Shown here one piece after another: positions 33,820 to 42,840 of a stretch of 58,460 nucleotides of DNA. The DNA is taken from assembly GCA_022792335.1 (NCBI GenBank), contig JAAWAV010000013.1, positions 1-58,460 of the forward strand, written 5' to 3'. The stretch is from Lachnospiraceae bacterium. GTDB taxonomy: Bacteria; Bacillota; Clostridia; Lachnospirales; Lachnospiraceae. The position numbers and the translations under genes were made by a program. Below the pieces are notes generated by a model. The model did no database searches, was not told where the DNA came from, and was given only the letters and a program-made list of their open reading frames with translations. Numbering within the stretch: position 1 is the stretch's first letter; every line of letters starts with the position of its first letter.

Positions 33820-35928
33820 ATGTATAAGAGTTTTTCAATGGAATTGGCCGGAAGAACTTTGACGGTTGATGTGGGACGTGTTGCGGCCCAGGCCAATGGT
33901 GCGGCGTTTATGCACTACGGCGATACGGTGGTACTTTCTACAGCGACGGCATCGGATAAGCCTAGAGACGGGATTGACTTTTTTCCGTTAAGTGTAGAAT
34001 TTGAGGAAAAGCTTTATGCGGTGGGGAAGATTCCCGGCGGTTTTAATCGCAGAGAGGGAAAAGCTTCCGAGAATGCGACTTTGACAGCTCGTGTGATTGA
34101 CCGTCCTATGCGTCCTCTGTTTCCCAAGGATTACAGAAATGATGTGACTTTAAATAATCTGGTGATGTCTGTAGATCCGGAGTGTAGTCCGGAACTGACG
34201 GCCATGCTTGGTTCTGCCATAGCAGTTTCCATTTCAGATATTCCTTTTGACGGTCCTACGGCGGCGACTCAAGTGGGGTTAATTGACGGAGAGCTGATTT
34301 TCAACCCGACGGCAAAGCAGAAACAGATATCTGATATGGCTTTGACTGTGGCTTCCACCAGGGATAAGGTGATTATGATTGAGGCGGGTGCCAATGAGGT
34401 GCCGGAGGATAAGATGATTGAGGCTATTTTTGCCGCTCATAGCCTGAATCAGGAAATCATTAAATTTATTGATACCATTGTGGCAGAATGCGGAAAATCC
34501 AAGCACACATACGAAAGCTGCGAGGTTCCTGCGGAGCTTTGGGAGGATATGACCGGAACCATCACCGGAGAAGAGATGGAAGAGGCAGTATTCACCGATG
34601 TGAAGCAGGTACGTGAAGAAAATATTAAGAAGCTGACGGAAAAGTTGGAAGAGCGTTATGAGGAGGAGCATCCGGATTGGCTGCCTCTGATTGGAGAAGC
34701 GCTCTATAAGTATCAGAAAAAGACTGTACGAAAGATGATCCTGAAGGATCATAAGCGTCCGGACGGCCGGGCCATTACTCAGATTCGCCCTCTGGCTGCG
34801 GAGATTGATCTGCTTCCCAGAGTACATGGTTCCGGTATGTTTACCAGAGGACAGACTCAGATCTTGAATGCCTGTACCCTGGCGCCCCTTTCTGAGCGGC
34901 AGAAATTAGACGGCCTGGATGAGAATGAAACCTCTAAGAGATATATGCATCATTATAACTTCCCGTCCTATTCTGTAGGTGAGACGAAGCCGAGCCGAGG
35001 CCCGGGACGTCGTGAAATTGGCCATGGCGCGTTGGCAGAGCGGGCTTTGCTTCCGGTTCTTCCCAGTGAAGAAGAGTTCCCTTACGCGATTCGTACTGTA
35101 TCGGAGACTCTGGAATCCAATGGTTCCACTTCTCAGGCCAGCGTATGTGCATCCTCTTTGGCTCTGATGGCAGCGGGCGTACCGATCAAACGGGCAGTAG
35201 CGGGAATTTCCTGCGGTCTGGTGACAGGAGAGTCAGATGATGATTATCTGGTACTGACGGATATCCAGGGCCTGGAAGATTTCTTCGGTGATATGGACTT
35301 TAAGGTGGCAGGAACACAGAAAGGGATTACTGCCATTCAGATGGATATTAAGATTCACGGACTGACAAGGCCGATCATTGAGGAGGCGATTGCCAGAACA
35401 AGAGAGGCCAGACTGTATATCCTCGATGAAGTGATGAAACCGGCAATTGCCGAACCCCGCCCTGAGGTGGGCAAGTATGCGCCCAAGATCACTCAGATTC
35501 AGATCGATCCCACCAAGATAGGCGATGTGGTAGGAAAACAGGGGAAGGTTATCAATCGGATCATTGATGAGACCGGCGTGAAAATCGATATTGAGGATGA
35601 TGGATCCGTATCGGTATGTGGTACTGACAGAGAGATGATAAACAAAGCGATTACCACGATCAACCGAATTGTCAACGATGTGGAGCCTGGAGAGATTATT
35701 ACTGGAAAAGTGGTACGTATTATGAATTTCGGCGCTTTTGTGGAACTGGCTCCCAACAAAGACGGGCTGGTTCATATCTCCAAACTGTCTCAAAAGCGGG
35801 TCGGAAAGGTTGAGGATGTAGTGAATATCGGCGATGAGGTGACGGTGAAAGTTCTGGAAATCGACCGTATGGGCAGAATCAACCTGTCTATAAAGGATGT
35901 ACCTCAGGAGACGGAGAAAGAGGACTAA
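33820..35928 (+). CDS. pnp: polyribonucleotide nucleotidyltransferase (PNPase)
   Basis: A 702-aa phosphorolytic 3'-5' exoribonuclease, trimeric, part of mRNA turnover. Two RNase PH domains: N-terminal (VAAQANGAAFMHYGDTVVLS; FNRREGKASENATLTARVID; RPMRPLFP) and C-terminal (EIDLLPRVHGSGMFTRGQTQ; SYSVGETKPSRGPGRREIGH; CGLVTGESDDDYLVLTDIQG with catalytic Asp residues). KH (DVVGKQGKVINRIIDETGVK) and S1 (ITGKVVRIMNFGAFVELAPN) domains follow. The ATG after AAAAGGAGAATTTT is used; the longer open frame crosses the leader hairpin and the rpsO terminator. Gene order rpsO-pnp is ancient and conserved. Confidence 0.97.
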   Translation: MYKSFSMELAGRTLTVDVGRVAAQANGAAFMHYGDTVVLSTATASDKPRDGIDFFPLSVEFEEKLYAVGKIPGGFNRREGKASENATLTARVIDRPMRPLFPKDYRNDVTLNNLVMSVDPECSPELTAMLGSAIAVSISDIPFDGPTAATQVGLIDGELIFNPTAKQKQISDMALTVASTRDKVIMIEAGANEVPEDKMIEAIFAAHSLNQEIIKFIDTIVAECGKSKHTYESCEVPAELWEDMTGTITGEEMEEAVFTDVKQVREENIKKLTEKLEERYEEEHPDWLPLIGEALYKYQKKTVRKMILKDHKRPDGRAITQIRPLAAEIDLLPRVHGSGMFTRGQTQILNACTLAPLSERQKLDGLDENETSKRYMHHYNFPSYSVGETKPSRGPGRREIGHGALAERALLPVLPSEEEFPYAIRTVSETLESNGSTSQASVCASSLALMAAGVPIKRAVAGISCGLVTGESDDDYLVLTDIQGLEDFFGDMDFKVAGTQKGITAIQMDIKIHGLTRPIIEEAIARTREARLYILDEVMKPAIAEPRPEVGKYAPKITQIQIDPTKIGDVVGKQGKVINRIIDETGVKIDIEDDGSVSVCGTDREMINKAITTINRIVNDVEPGEIITGKVVRIMNFGAFVELAPNKDGLVHISKLSQKRVGKVEDVVNIGDEVTVKVLEIDRMGRINLSIKDVPQETEKED

Positions 35929-35973
35929 GAAGCCAAACTAAGAGACAGGGATAGAAAACCAGAGTATGAGTAA

Positions 35974-36026
35974 GAGGGTACTCTTTGGCAGAGGAAATAC
36001 ATTCTGCCGGAGAAGTGCCCTTTTAT
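35974..36026 (+). terminator. terminator after pnp
   Basis: GGGTACT (35976-35982) pairs with AGTGCCC (36014-36020), with an inner stem GGCAGA/TCTGCC, and is followed by TTTT. It closes the translation block and faces the convergent DUF5688-like gene. Confidence 0.65.
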
Positions 36027-36093
36027 AATACGTGAAGGGAAAACCAGATGTATGGCGCATGGTATCACGTACATGGAACAGGGAAAAACTTTT

Positions 36094-37026
36094 TCACCTG
36101 GTTGTTTGGGAAAGAGGGGGAGTTTCTTTTTGATAATGCCCAGTGAAAAGGACAATTCCCAGGCGATGTTCTCTGGCATGATAGAGATAGAGGTGGTTGG
36201 AAAGCACATCCTCCGGAGAGACCTCCGTTCGATTGATATCCTGTACCATTTCCAGAAGCGCTTCTGCCGGAGGGCTTTTTTTCAATGGGATCAGAAGCAC
36301 TTCGTGTATGGAGCTAGGAAGCACATAAAAGTCGTCCTGAAGAAGGCTGGAAAAGGAGGCCAGAACGTCTTCATAGAGCAGGCAGGCGGCTCCAAAGGTA
36401 CGAGTATGACTGCTCAGGACAAAAAGCGTATGAGCAGAAGGAGAAAAGGAATCTTCTGTAGTATCCGGAAACAGAAGGCGCTCCATAGGGATGATTTCAC
36501 AACCGGATAGAGAACGGGTATTTGTTTTGGCCAGAGAGAAAAGCTCTTCAGTATCCGTATTCCATAGCTCTAGATGATTGTTGCGTATCAATACGGAAGA
36601 GGTTCCGATGATTTCGTGTTCCAGCGTAAAAAAGAAAACAATAGCCAGATCAAGGAACGGAAGAAAAGGAATGTCTGAGAGTAATTCCAGGTTGGCAGAA
36701 CGGCCGATGAGGCGAAAAGATATCTGGTTCCGTATCTGATCAAAATCCCGGAACAGGGAAAGATCAAAACGGGAGGGAAGGCGGTGGTTTTCATAGACGA
36801 TGGTGATTTCTTCCAGAATGTCGTCCAGGGGGAGCCCATTCAGATATTGTGTATAATAGGAATTGAGATAAATGGTCGGTGAAATATTTTCATCCGGCTG
36901 TAAAATCAACAGACCATCAAGACATTGGCCATTGTTTTTCAGAACAGTTCGGACAGAAACACAAGCTTCACGATAACGTCTTTCCATATGATGGCGGATT
37001 TCAGATAAAAATTCAGAATAATTCAT
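36094..37026 (-). CDS. DUF5688-like protein of unknown function
   Basis: A 310-aa soluble protein beginning MNYSEFLSEIRHHMERRYRE. Lachnospiraceae carry many proteins of this form, with an N-terminal V-R-T-V-L-K-N-N-G-x-x-L-D-G-L (KNNGQCLDGLLILQPDENIS here) followed by SPTIYLNSYYTQYLNGLPLD. Function is unknown; no membrane segment or catalytic motif can be seen. The ATG at 37026 has CTGGAGGT at ideal spacing; codons further upstream run into tRNA-Arg. It converges on pnp. Confidence 0.75.
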   Translation of the reverse strand: MNYSEFLSEIRHHMERRYREACVSVRTVLKNNGQCLDGLLILQPDENISPTIYLNSYYTQYLNGLPLDDILEEITIVYENHRLPSRFDLSLFRDFDQIRNQISFRLIGRSANLELLSDIPFLPFLDLAIVFFFTLEHEIIGTSSVLIRNNHLELWNTDTEELFSLAKTNTRSLSGCEIIPMERLLFPDTTEDSFSPSAHTLFVLSSHTRTFGAACLLYEDVLASFSSLLQDDFYVLPSSIHEVLLIPLKKSPPAEALLEMVQDINRTEVSPEDVLSNHLYLYHAREHRLGIVLFTGHYQKETPPLSQTTR

Positions 37027-37191
37027 AGACATACCTCCAGAAATAGATTGAAATAAAAAGAAATGTAGGATACACGATTCATAAAACAGGTTACAAAAAT
37101 AGGACACACAAAATACACGGATAAAACTTTTTAAAACTGACAAAAACATATAAATGGGAAAAATGCCGAATGGCAAAGAAAAAAGAAGGAC

Positions 37192-37263
37192 TGCACCTGA
37201 GTGGAATCGAACCACCGCACGTGGCTCCGGAGGCCACTGCTCTATCCACTGAGCTACAGGTGC
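37192..37263 (-). tRNA. tRNA-Arg (anticodon CCG)
   Basis: Minus strand: acceptor GCACCTG/CAGGTGC, D-stem GCTC/GAGC, anticodon stem GTGGC/GCCAC with loop CTCCGGA (anticodon CCG, reads CGG), T-stem GGTGG/CCACT with loop TTCGATT. CCA is not encoded. Confidence 0.95.
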
Positions 37264-37285
37264 ATAGATAAGTCCAACAAAAAGT

Positions 37286-37314
37286 ATTTTAACTCATTTA
37301 TGGAAGAAGAGCAA
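37286..37314 (-). promoter_or_regulatory. promoter of tRNA-Arg
   Basis: On the minus strand TTGCTC (37314-37309), 17 bases, TAAAAT (37291-37286), 22 bases before the tRNA 5' end. Confidence 0.6.
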
Positions 37315-37362
37315 GAGGAAAATGAAAAAAAATGAAAAAATTGTGAGGATGTTTCTTTTTTA

Positions 37363-37391
37363 TTGATTTTTTTTTACATTTTTGTTATGAT
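37363..37391 (+). promoter_or_regulatory. promoter of the SH3b surface protein gene
   Basis: TTGATT, 17 bases, TATGAT inside a T-rich tract, about 90 bases before the gene start and divergent from the tRNA-Arg promoter. Confidence 0.55.
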
Positions 37392-37482
37392 GTACTTATG
37401 CTTAAGACGGCATGCTCTTATTTCGTTACGCCTGCTCTGGTTAGTTAGGGTATGCCTGTCTGTTAGAAAAGGAGGTTTTTAG

Positions 37483-38805
37483 ATGGATGAATTGAAATCC
37501 AGGCAGGAGAAGCCGGATGAGGATAAGAAGCCAGAGGAGGGAGGTACCCACAAGAGAAAGAAAGCGGACGACTCTTTTTCTGAGTTTCTTCAGTTGTATG
37601 GAAAGTATATTCTGATGGCAATAGCGGCTATCATCGTAGTTGTTGTAGTGATTGTAGCCGTAGGAAAACTGAAGGGAAACACAGGCGAGACAACAGGCAG
37701 CTCTTCCGTACCAGCGGTGACGGAGAGTGGAGAGACGCAACCGCCGGCTCTTCCTGGAGGGACATTGGAAAAAGGAACCAATCAGGCGGTGAACGCTCTG
37801 GTGAATTCTTATTTTACGGCAGTCCAGGGATGTGACGTGGAGGCGCTTTCGGCCCTTGTCAATTCCGTGGATTCCATTTCTGTAGAACAGCTTCAGGCGG
37901 AGCGGGAGTTTGTAGAGGGGTATCAGAATATTTCCTGCTATACGCTAAACGGTTCGACGGATGGCACCTATGTAGTCTACGTATCTTATGATATGAAGTT
38001 TCTCAATGTAGAGACGCCGGCGCCCTGTCTGATTCGTCTGTATGTCTGTACGAACGAGCAAGGCGGTCTCTATATTTTCAATCAGGAAAGCGGTATGGAC
38101 GCTTCCGTGGTCTCTTATATGGAAGAGCTCAATGGAAGGGAAGATATCAAGGCTTTGATGTCTGACGTGGACGTCCGATTAACGGAAGCTATGGCGGCAG
38201 ATGAAGCGCTGAATGCACTGGTAAGTAAGTTGTATGGCAATAATGCACCATCGGAATCAGAAGAGGGAGAGACGTCTGAAGAAAGTTCGGCAGAGGAAAC
38301 TCCGGAAGAGACAGAAGAAACGAAAGCGCCGGAGGAGACTACTGCCTCCTCCGCGGACAACAGTTCTTTTACAGAGGTGGATGAGACTGTTTATGCTAAG
38401 GAAGGTGTGAATATCCGGAAAGAGCCCCAGTCTGATGCAGAGGTTGTGGGAACAATCCAGGCAGGCGAATCGATCCACCGGACCGGCTACAATGACAATT
38501 GGAGTCGGGTGGAATATGGAGGAGAAACCTGTTACATAGCGGCTGGTTTCCTGACGATGACAGAACCTGGCGAGGATGAGGACGATGGTTTCACAGAAGT
38601 AGATGAAAAAGTTTATGCAAAGGAAAGTGTGAGAATCCGTAAGTCGCCGGAAGAGGGCGCAGAGGTGGTAGGAACACTTTTGGAGGGTGAGTCCCTAAAA
38701 CGAACCGGCTACAATGATGAGTGGAGTCGCGTTGTTTATGAGGGAGAGACCTGTTATATCGGAGCAGGCTTTCTGACAACGGCGGATCCTTCTGAGGAAG
38801 AGTAA
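37483..38805 (+). CDS. membrane-anchored protein with two SH3b domains
   Basis: A 440-aa protein. It has a charged cytoplasmic head (1-42), one membrane helix (YILMAIAAIIVVVVVIVAVG, about 43-62), then an extracellular part: a Thr/Ser/Glu linker, an NTF2-like domain (about 105-205: QAVNALVNSYFTAVQGCDVE), a second Glu/Thr-rich linker (about 255-295) and two SH3b domains (about 296-361 and 370-435), each with VYAKE, N/RIRK and AGFLT landmarks. SH3b domains bind peptidoglycan. The layout fits a cell-wall-associated sensor or scaffold; it has no hydrolase domain. AAAGGAGGTTTTTAG precedes the ATG. A terminator follows. Confidence 0.85.
   Translation: MDELKSRQEKPDEDKKPEEGGTHKRKKADDSFSEFLQLYGKYILMAIAAIIVVVVVIVAVGKLKGNTGETTGSSSVPAVTESGETQPPALPGGTLEKGTNQAVNALVNSYFTAVQGCDVEALSALVNSVDSISVEQLQAEREFVEGYQNISCYTLNGSTDGTYVVYVSYDMKFLNVETPAPCLIRLYVCTNEQGGLYIFNQESGMDASVVSYMEELNGREDIKALMSDVDVRLTEAMAADEALNALVSKLYGNNAPSESEEGETSEESSAEETPEETEETKAPEETTASSADNSSFTEVDETVYAKEGVNIRKEPQSDAEVVGTIQAGESIHRTGYNDNWSRVEYGGETCYIAAGFLTMTEPGEDEDDGFTEVDEKVYAKESVRIRKSPEEGAEVVGTLLEGESLKRTGYNDEWSRVVYEGETCYIGAGFLTTADPSEEE
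38368..38787 (+). repeat. tandem SH3b coding repeat (two units, offset 222 bases)
   Basis: Unit 1 (38368-38565) and unit 2 (38590-38787) encode 66-residue blocks, both beginning FTEVDE and ending GFLT plus three residues. By my count 47 of 66 residues are identical (about 70 percent). This indicates a fairly recent internal duplication, with a Glu/Asp-rich spacer between. Confidence 0.8.
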
Positions 38806-38830
38806 AGCCGGAGAATCACGGAACAAAAGG

Positions 38831-38858
38831 AAAAGGAGCGTATTTTGCGCTCCTTTTT
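38831..38858 (+). terminator. intrinsic terminator between the SH3b gene and queA
   Basis: AAAAGGAGCG pairs with CGCTCCTTTT around TATTTTG, ending in a T run. It is 36 bases before queA, so queA needs its own promoter or read-through. Confidence 0.85.
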
Positions 38859-38893
38859 GGCCGAAAAGAATAAAATAACGGCGGGAGAACGTA

Positions 38894-39919
38894 ATGAATG
38901 TAAAAGATTTTGATTATGAACTGCCAGAAAGGCTGATTGCTCAGGATCCTCTGGAAGAGAGAAGCGCTTCCAGGCTGCTGATGCTTGATAAACACACTGG
39001 AGAGATTCGTCACCGTATTTTTGGAGACATTATCGGGGAACTGCGACAGGGAGATTGCCTGGTCATTAACAATACGAGAGTGATTCCGGCAAGGCTGTTT
39101 GGGATGAAGGAGGAGACAGGGGCTGTCATTGAGGTACTGCTTTTGACCAGAAAGGAGAAAGACGTCTGGGAAACACTGGTAAAGCCGGGGAAAAAGGCGA
39201 GGCCCGGAGCAGTACTTTCTTTTGGCGAAGGGCTTTTGAAAGGCACGATTCTGGATGTGGTGGAGGGGGGAAACCGGTTGATTCGGTTTTCCTATGAAGG
39301 GATTTTTGAAGAGATCCTGGATCGGCTGGGAGAGATGCCGCTGCCTCCCTATATCACCCATCCTTTACAGGATAAGACCAGATATCAGACTGTATATGCC
39401 AAATATGACGGATCGGCGGCAGCGCCGACGGCCGGCCTTCATTTTACAGAAAGACTTTTGGAAGAAATCCGGGCAAAGGGAGTAGAGATTGCAGATATCA
39501 CTCTCCATGTAGGACTTGGAACGTTTCGGCCGGTGAAAGAAGATACGGTGGAAAACCACCATATGCACTCGGAATTTTTTTGTATCGAAGAAGAAGCGGC
39601 CGAGAAAATTAATCGGGCGAAACGGGAAGGAAGGAGAGTCATCTGTGTGGGAACCACAAGTTGCCGGACTCTGGAATCTGTTGCGGATGCCCAGGGACTT
39701 GTAAAAGCAATGAGCGGATGGACGGAGATCTTTATTTATCCGGGCTACCGTTTTAAATGTATGGATGGACTGATCACCAATTTTCATCTCCCTCAGTCTA
39801 CCCTTCTTATGCTGGTCTCAGCCTTTGCCGGCAAAGAGGCCGTACTGTCGGCCTATCAGGAAGCAGTGCGGGAACAGTATCGATTTTTTAGTTTTGGGGA
39901 TGCCATGCTGGTGGTGTGA
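38894..39919 (+). CDS. queA: S-adenosylmethionine:tRNA ribosyltransferase-isomerase
   Basis: A 341-aa enzyme that adds the ribosyl part of SAM to 7-aminomethyl-7-deazaguanine in tRNA, in queuosine synthesis. Clear family motifs are [20 protein letters not shown], the loop [70 protein letters not shown] and [20 protein letters not shown]. Length normal. Its last codons overlap the GTG opening of the decayed AAA-ATPase gene, evidently because that gene lost its own start in a deletion. Confidence 0.96.
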   Translation: MNVKDFDYELPERLIAQDPLEERSASRLLMLDKHTGEIRHRIFGDIIGELRQGDCLVINNTRVIPARLFGMKEETGAVIEVLLLTRKEKDVWETLVKPGKKARPGAVLSFGEGLLKGTILDVVEGGNRLIRFSYEGIFEEILDRLGEMPLPPYITHPLQDKTRYQTVYAKYDGSAAAPTAGLHFTERLLEEIRAKGVEIADITLHVGLGTFRPVKEDTVENHHMHSEFFCIEEEAAEKINRAKREGRRVICVGTTSCRTLESVADAQGLVKAMSGWTEIFIYPGYRFKCMDGLITNFHLPQSTLLMLVSAFAGKEAVLSAYQEAVREQYRFFSFGDAMLVV

Positions 39920-40968
39920 GTGAAAAATTTGGGCAGAGAAAAGCCCGCGAAGGCTCAGGCGACTATCAAGGAAAATACCCAGTAATCTTCATCACTTTTA
40001 AGGATGTGAAACGGGACTCCTGGGAGGAGACCTATAATCAGATCTCTAAGATTCTGACACAGGAATTTGAACGCCACAGCGAGCTTTTGGAAAGCGAGCA
40101 GTGCAGTAAATATGAGAAATCCTACTTTGAAAATGTTCTGGAAGAGAAGGCGGACAGTACGGACATGACGATGTCCCTGCAAAGGCTCTCTCAAATGCTG
40201 GACGAGCATTATGGTATTCCGCCGATTATTATCGATGAGTATGACACGCCGATCCAACAGGGGCATATGAGGGGGTTTTATGATAAAGTGATTCTCTTTA
40301 TGCGCAACCTCTTTTCGGGTGGCCTGAAAGATAATCGGCACCTTTCTTATGGCTTTTTAACGGGTATTCTTTGTGTGGCCAAAGAGAGTATTTTCAACGG
40401 TCTAAACAATTTAAAAGTAAATTCCATATTGGACAACCAGTATAGTGAATATTTTGGTTTTACGCCGGAAGAGGTAAAAGCGATTGCCCTCTATTACCAT
40501 GCGGAGGAGAAGTACGCGGAAATCTGCGCTTGGTACGACGGGTATCGGTTCGGGGATTCGGAAATATTTAACCCATGGTCTGTCATCAACTATTTTAGCA
40601 ATGGTTGTCGGCCCAAGGCCTTTTGGCAGTCAACCGGCAGCAATGAGATCATTGGCGAAATTTTGGCGCATGCAGGAGAAGAAATCTATGAACGTCTTAA
40701 CGCTTTATTGCAAGGGGAATCCGGCGAGGGCCGATATGACATTCAATTATTGCCTAAGTCAGAAATTATGCCAGGTATTCTGATTGAACTGAAAGTAGCC
40801 AGAAATTTTGCCGGCGATAAGCTAAAGCGGCTTTCAGAGACGGCTTTGGAACAAATTCAGAATCGCAAATACGATACCGATATGCTCTCAAAGGGCGTTA
40901 AAACGATCTTCAGGTATGGCGTAGCCTTCAGCGGGAAACAGGTGGAGATTGCGGTAGCTTCCCAATGA
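39916..40968 (+). pseudogene. AAA-ATPase-like/PD-(D/E)XK nuclease protein, missing its N-terminus and centre
   Basis: The family (PF09820 plus PF08011) is about 520-560 aa: a P-loop domain starting with DKT and RPRRFGKT, then a C-terminal PD-(D/E)XK nuclease. Here the first roughly 75-80 residues with Walker A are gone. The frame begins inside the queA stop and joins the family at YPVIFITFKDVKRDSWEETY. IIIDEYDTPIQ (Walker B) and SYGFLTGILCVAKESIFNG are present. At LLQGESGEGRYDIQLLPKSE the sequence jumps from ATPase end to nuclease end, skipping roughly 100 residues; GES could belong to either side. LIELK (nuclease Lys) and the ending RYGVAFSGKQVEI remain. An ATPase without Walker A cannot work. 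Confidence 0.7.
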
Positions 40969-41151
40969 AGAAATATCATATTCAATTGCAGATTGACATT
41001 CCAGAGGAAACATGACACAATTATTTTGGATAGGCTGGACATCAAAGCTGTGATTATCATGAAGAGAAGCTTTTATCTGGAGTAAAAGGAGAAAAATAAG
41101 GAAAGCAAAAGAACTGGAACAGAGAACAAAAGATAACAGAGGATGAATGAG
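40969..41151. other. spacer between two pseudogenes
   Basis: No gene recognised on either strand. It is AT-rich with several purine-rich AAGGAGAAAAAT-like stretches that lead into the ribosome site (AGAGGATGAATGAG) of the decayed helicase. Confidence 0.4.
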
Positions 41152-42096
41152 ATGGATAAACGGAGCTTCGCTTCCATGATTGTGAAATATTAGTATCTGG
41201 TGGAATTTTTGGGGCAATCGGACTTTCCTGTACAAAGCAGAGAAGGGCGGGAACTGTGCTCCAGGGTGGCTCGGGGAGAAACTCATTGTAAACAGATGAC
41301 TTTGTACCATATGCTGTCCGGTCCGTCGAAATCTTCAACTGCACAACAAGGAGGGATTTTCCTGGATCCGGAGAAAGCCCTGCAACAGGATTCACAAGTG
41401 TATTCCTGCCATGAAGTATTGTCGGATGAAATCCATATCTGCCTGGGAAGGATGGAAAGATATCTGTTTGCCGAACGGTTGCAGCAGGTATTTTGCCAGG
41501 ATGTGGAATTGACAGAAAAAAATCATAAATCTGTATGTTTGATCGGCCTGAAATGCGATGAAAAAGGACGATATCTCCCAGGTAGTATTTGTGTCTCTCC
41601 CCTGGCCTAGGGGATTCACCAACTTCTGGCTCACTCTGATAAGCTGACAAAAGAAACGATAGCGGATTTTTTGTCCATCGATGCATATGAGTTGGACATG
41701 CAGGCATTGGATGATATTTTGACAGAGACAGAGGAAGAAAAGAATGGAAAACGACTCGTTCCGGTTCTGTTAAACGAACTTATAGAGAAAGTGGAAAAGA
41801 AATACCTGGGACATATGCGTCACCCGGAGAAAGAGATCAACTGGGACGGCGTCATGATTTACCGCCGGTATCAGACAGAAGAGAGCAAGGCGAGAGATAC
41901 GGAGATTTTTCACGACAGCGATCTGGCAAACAGCTTTTTTGCAGAGGACCTGCACATGGTGGAGGTAGCGATCGGCAGCGGAGACTTTGGCAAAAATCCG
42001 ATGGAGCAGGCAATCCTGGATTACATCACCGGGATCCATGCGGAGGAAAATCAAAAACGGAATTGGCTGGATGTGCAAAAACGCATCGATGTGTGA
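41152..42096 (+). pseudogene. helicase piece 1: N-terminal region with two amber codons
   Basis: One frame, interrupted by TAG at 41191 (IVKY-stop-YLVEFLGQ) and 41608 (VSPLA-stop-GIHQLLAH) and ended by TGA at 42094. Both TAG codons stand where relatives of this type seem to carry Trp, so each would be a single TGG-to-TAG change. The domain precedes the helicase core and has no motif I recognise. Confidence 0.6.
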
Positions 42097-42207
42097 AACG
42101 CATGGAGCGGTAGCCAGGAAGAAGCACGCGCCGACTTTTTCCACCGCCATCTGGACATTTCACAGGCGCCTCTTGGCAAATGGCCTTCAAAGTTTATTCC
42201 GTGCTTT

Positions 42208-42840
42208 ATGCAGCAGTTGGCGATCAATCTCAGCTGGCGTCCCTGTTTGGATGACCAGCCGATTTTTTCTGTCAATGGCCCTCCCGGTACGGGGAAAACT
42301 ACTTTGTTAAAAGAAATCGTAGCCGGCAATGTAGTAGAACGGGCGAATTTGCTTACCCAGTATCAGGACCCGGACGACGTCTTTCTCCGACAGCGCTTTC
42401 AGGACGGAGATAAAGTGCACAGAGGATATTCCCAGTTTTGCTGGGGATATTATGATTTTGTCGATGAACAGTTGAAAGATTACGGGATGCTGGTGGCTTC
42501 CTGTAACAATGCCGCTGTGGAGAATATTACAAAGGAGTTGCCAGACGGAGTAGCTCTGTTAAAAGGGATGAAACCTGGGGAAAAGGAGGAGGAATCGATA
42601 GGCCGCGGGCTTTTAGAAGTACAGAATTTGTATCAACTGGAGAGGGCAGACCGGGAGACCTACACCATATGGAATCAACAACAGGAACGGTATGAATCTC
42701 AGTCTTATCCGGATATTTATTTTACAAAACTGGCGAATGGTTTGGCGAACAGAAAGGCTGGCGAATGGGATCGATGGGGGCTGGTTTCCGCACCCTTTGG
42801 GAAGATGAGCAATCTGAAAGCGATATGTACGCCGTCTTAA
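42208..42840 (+). pseudogene. helicase piece 2: Walker A segment
   Basis: Starts MQQLAINLSWRPCLDDQPIF, followed by the P-loop NGPPGTGKTT and motif Ia-like MLVASCNNAAVENITKEL. It shares the frame of piece 1, from which only the TGA at 42094 separates it. It ends at 42840 just after a frameshift (SNLKA continues as MYAVLKTYIGSF in the next frame). Confidence 0.65.

Noticed and set aside
36052-36510. 152-codon plus ORF opposite the DUF5688-like gene
   Set aside because: Overlaps entirely a gene with a strong start signal on the other strand; composition is antisense-like.
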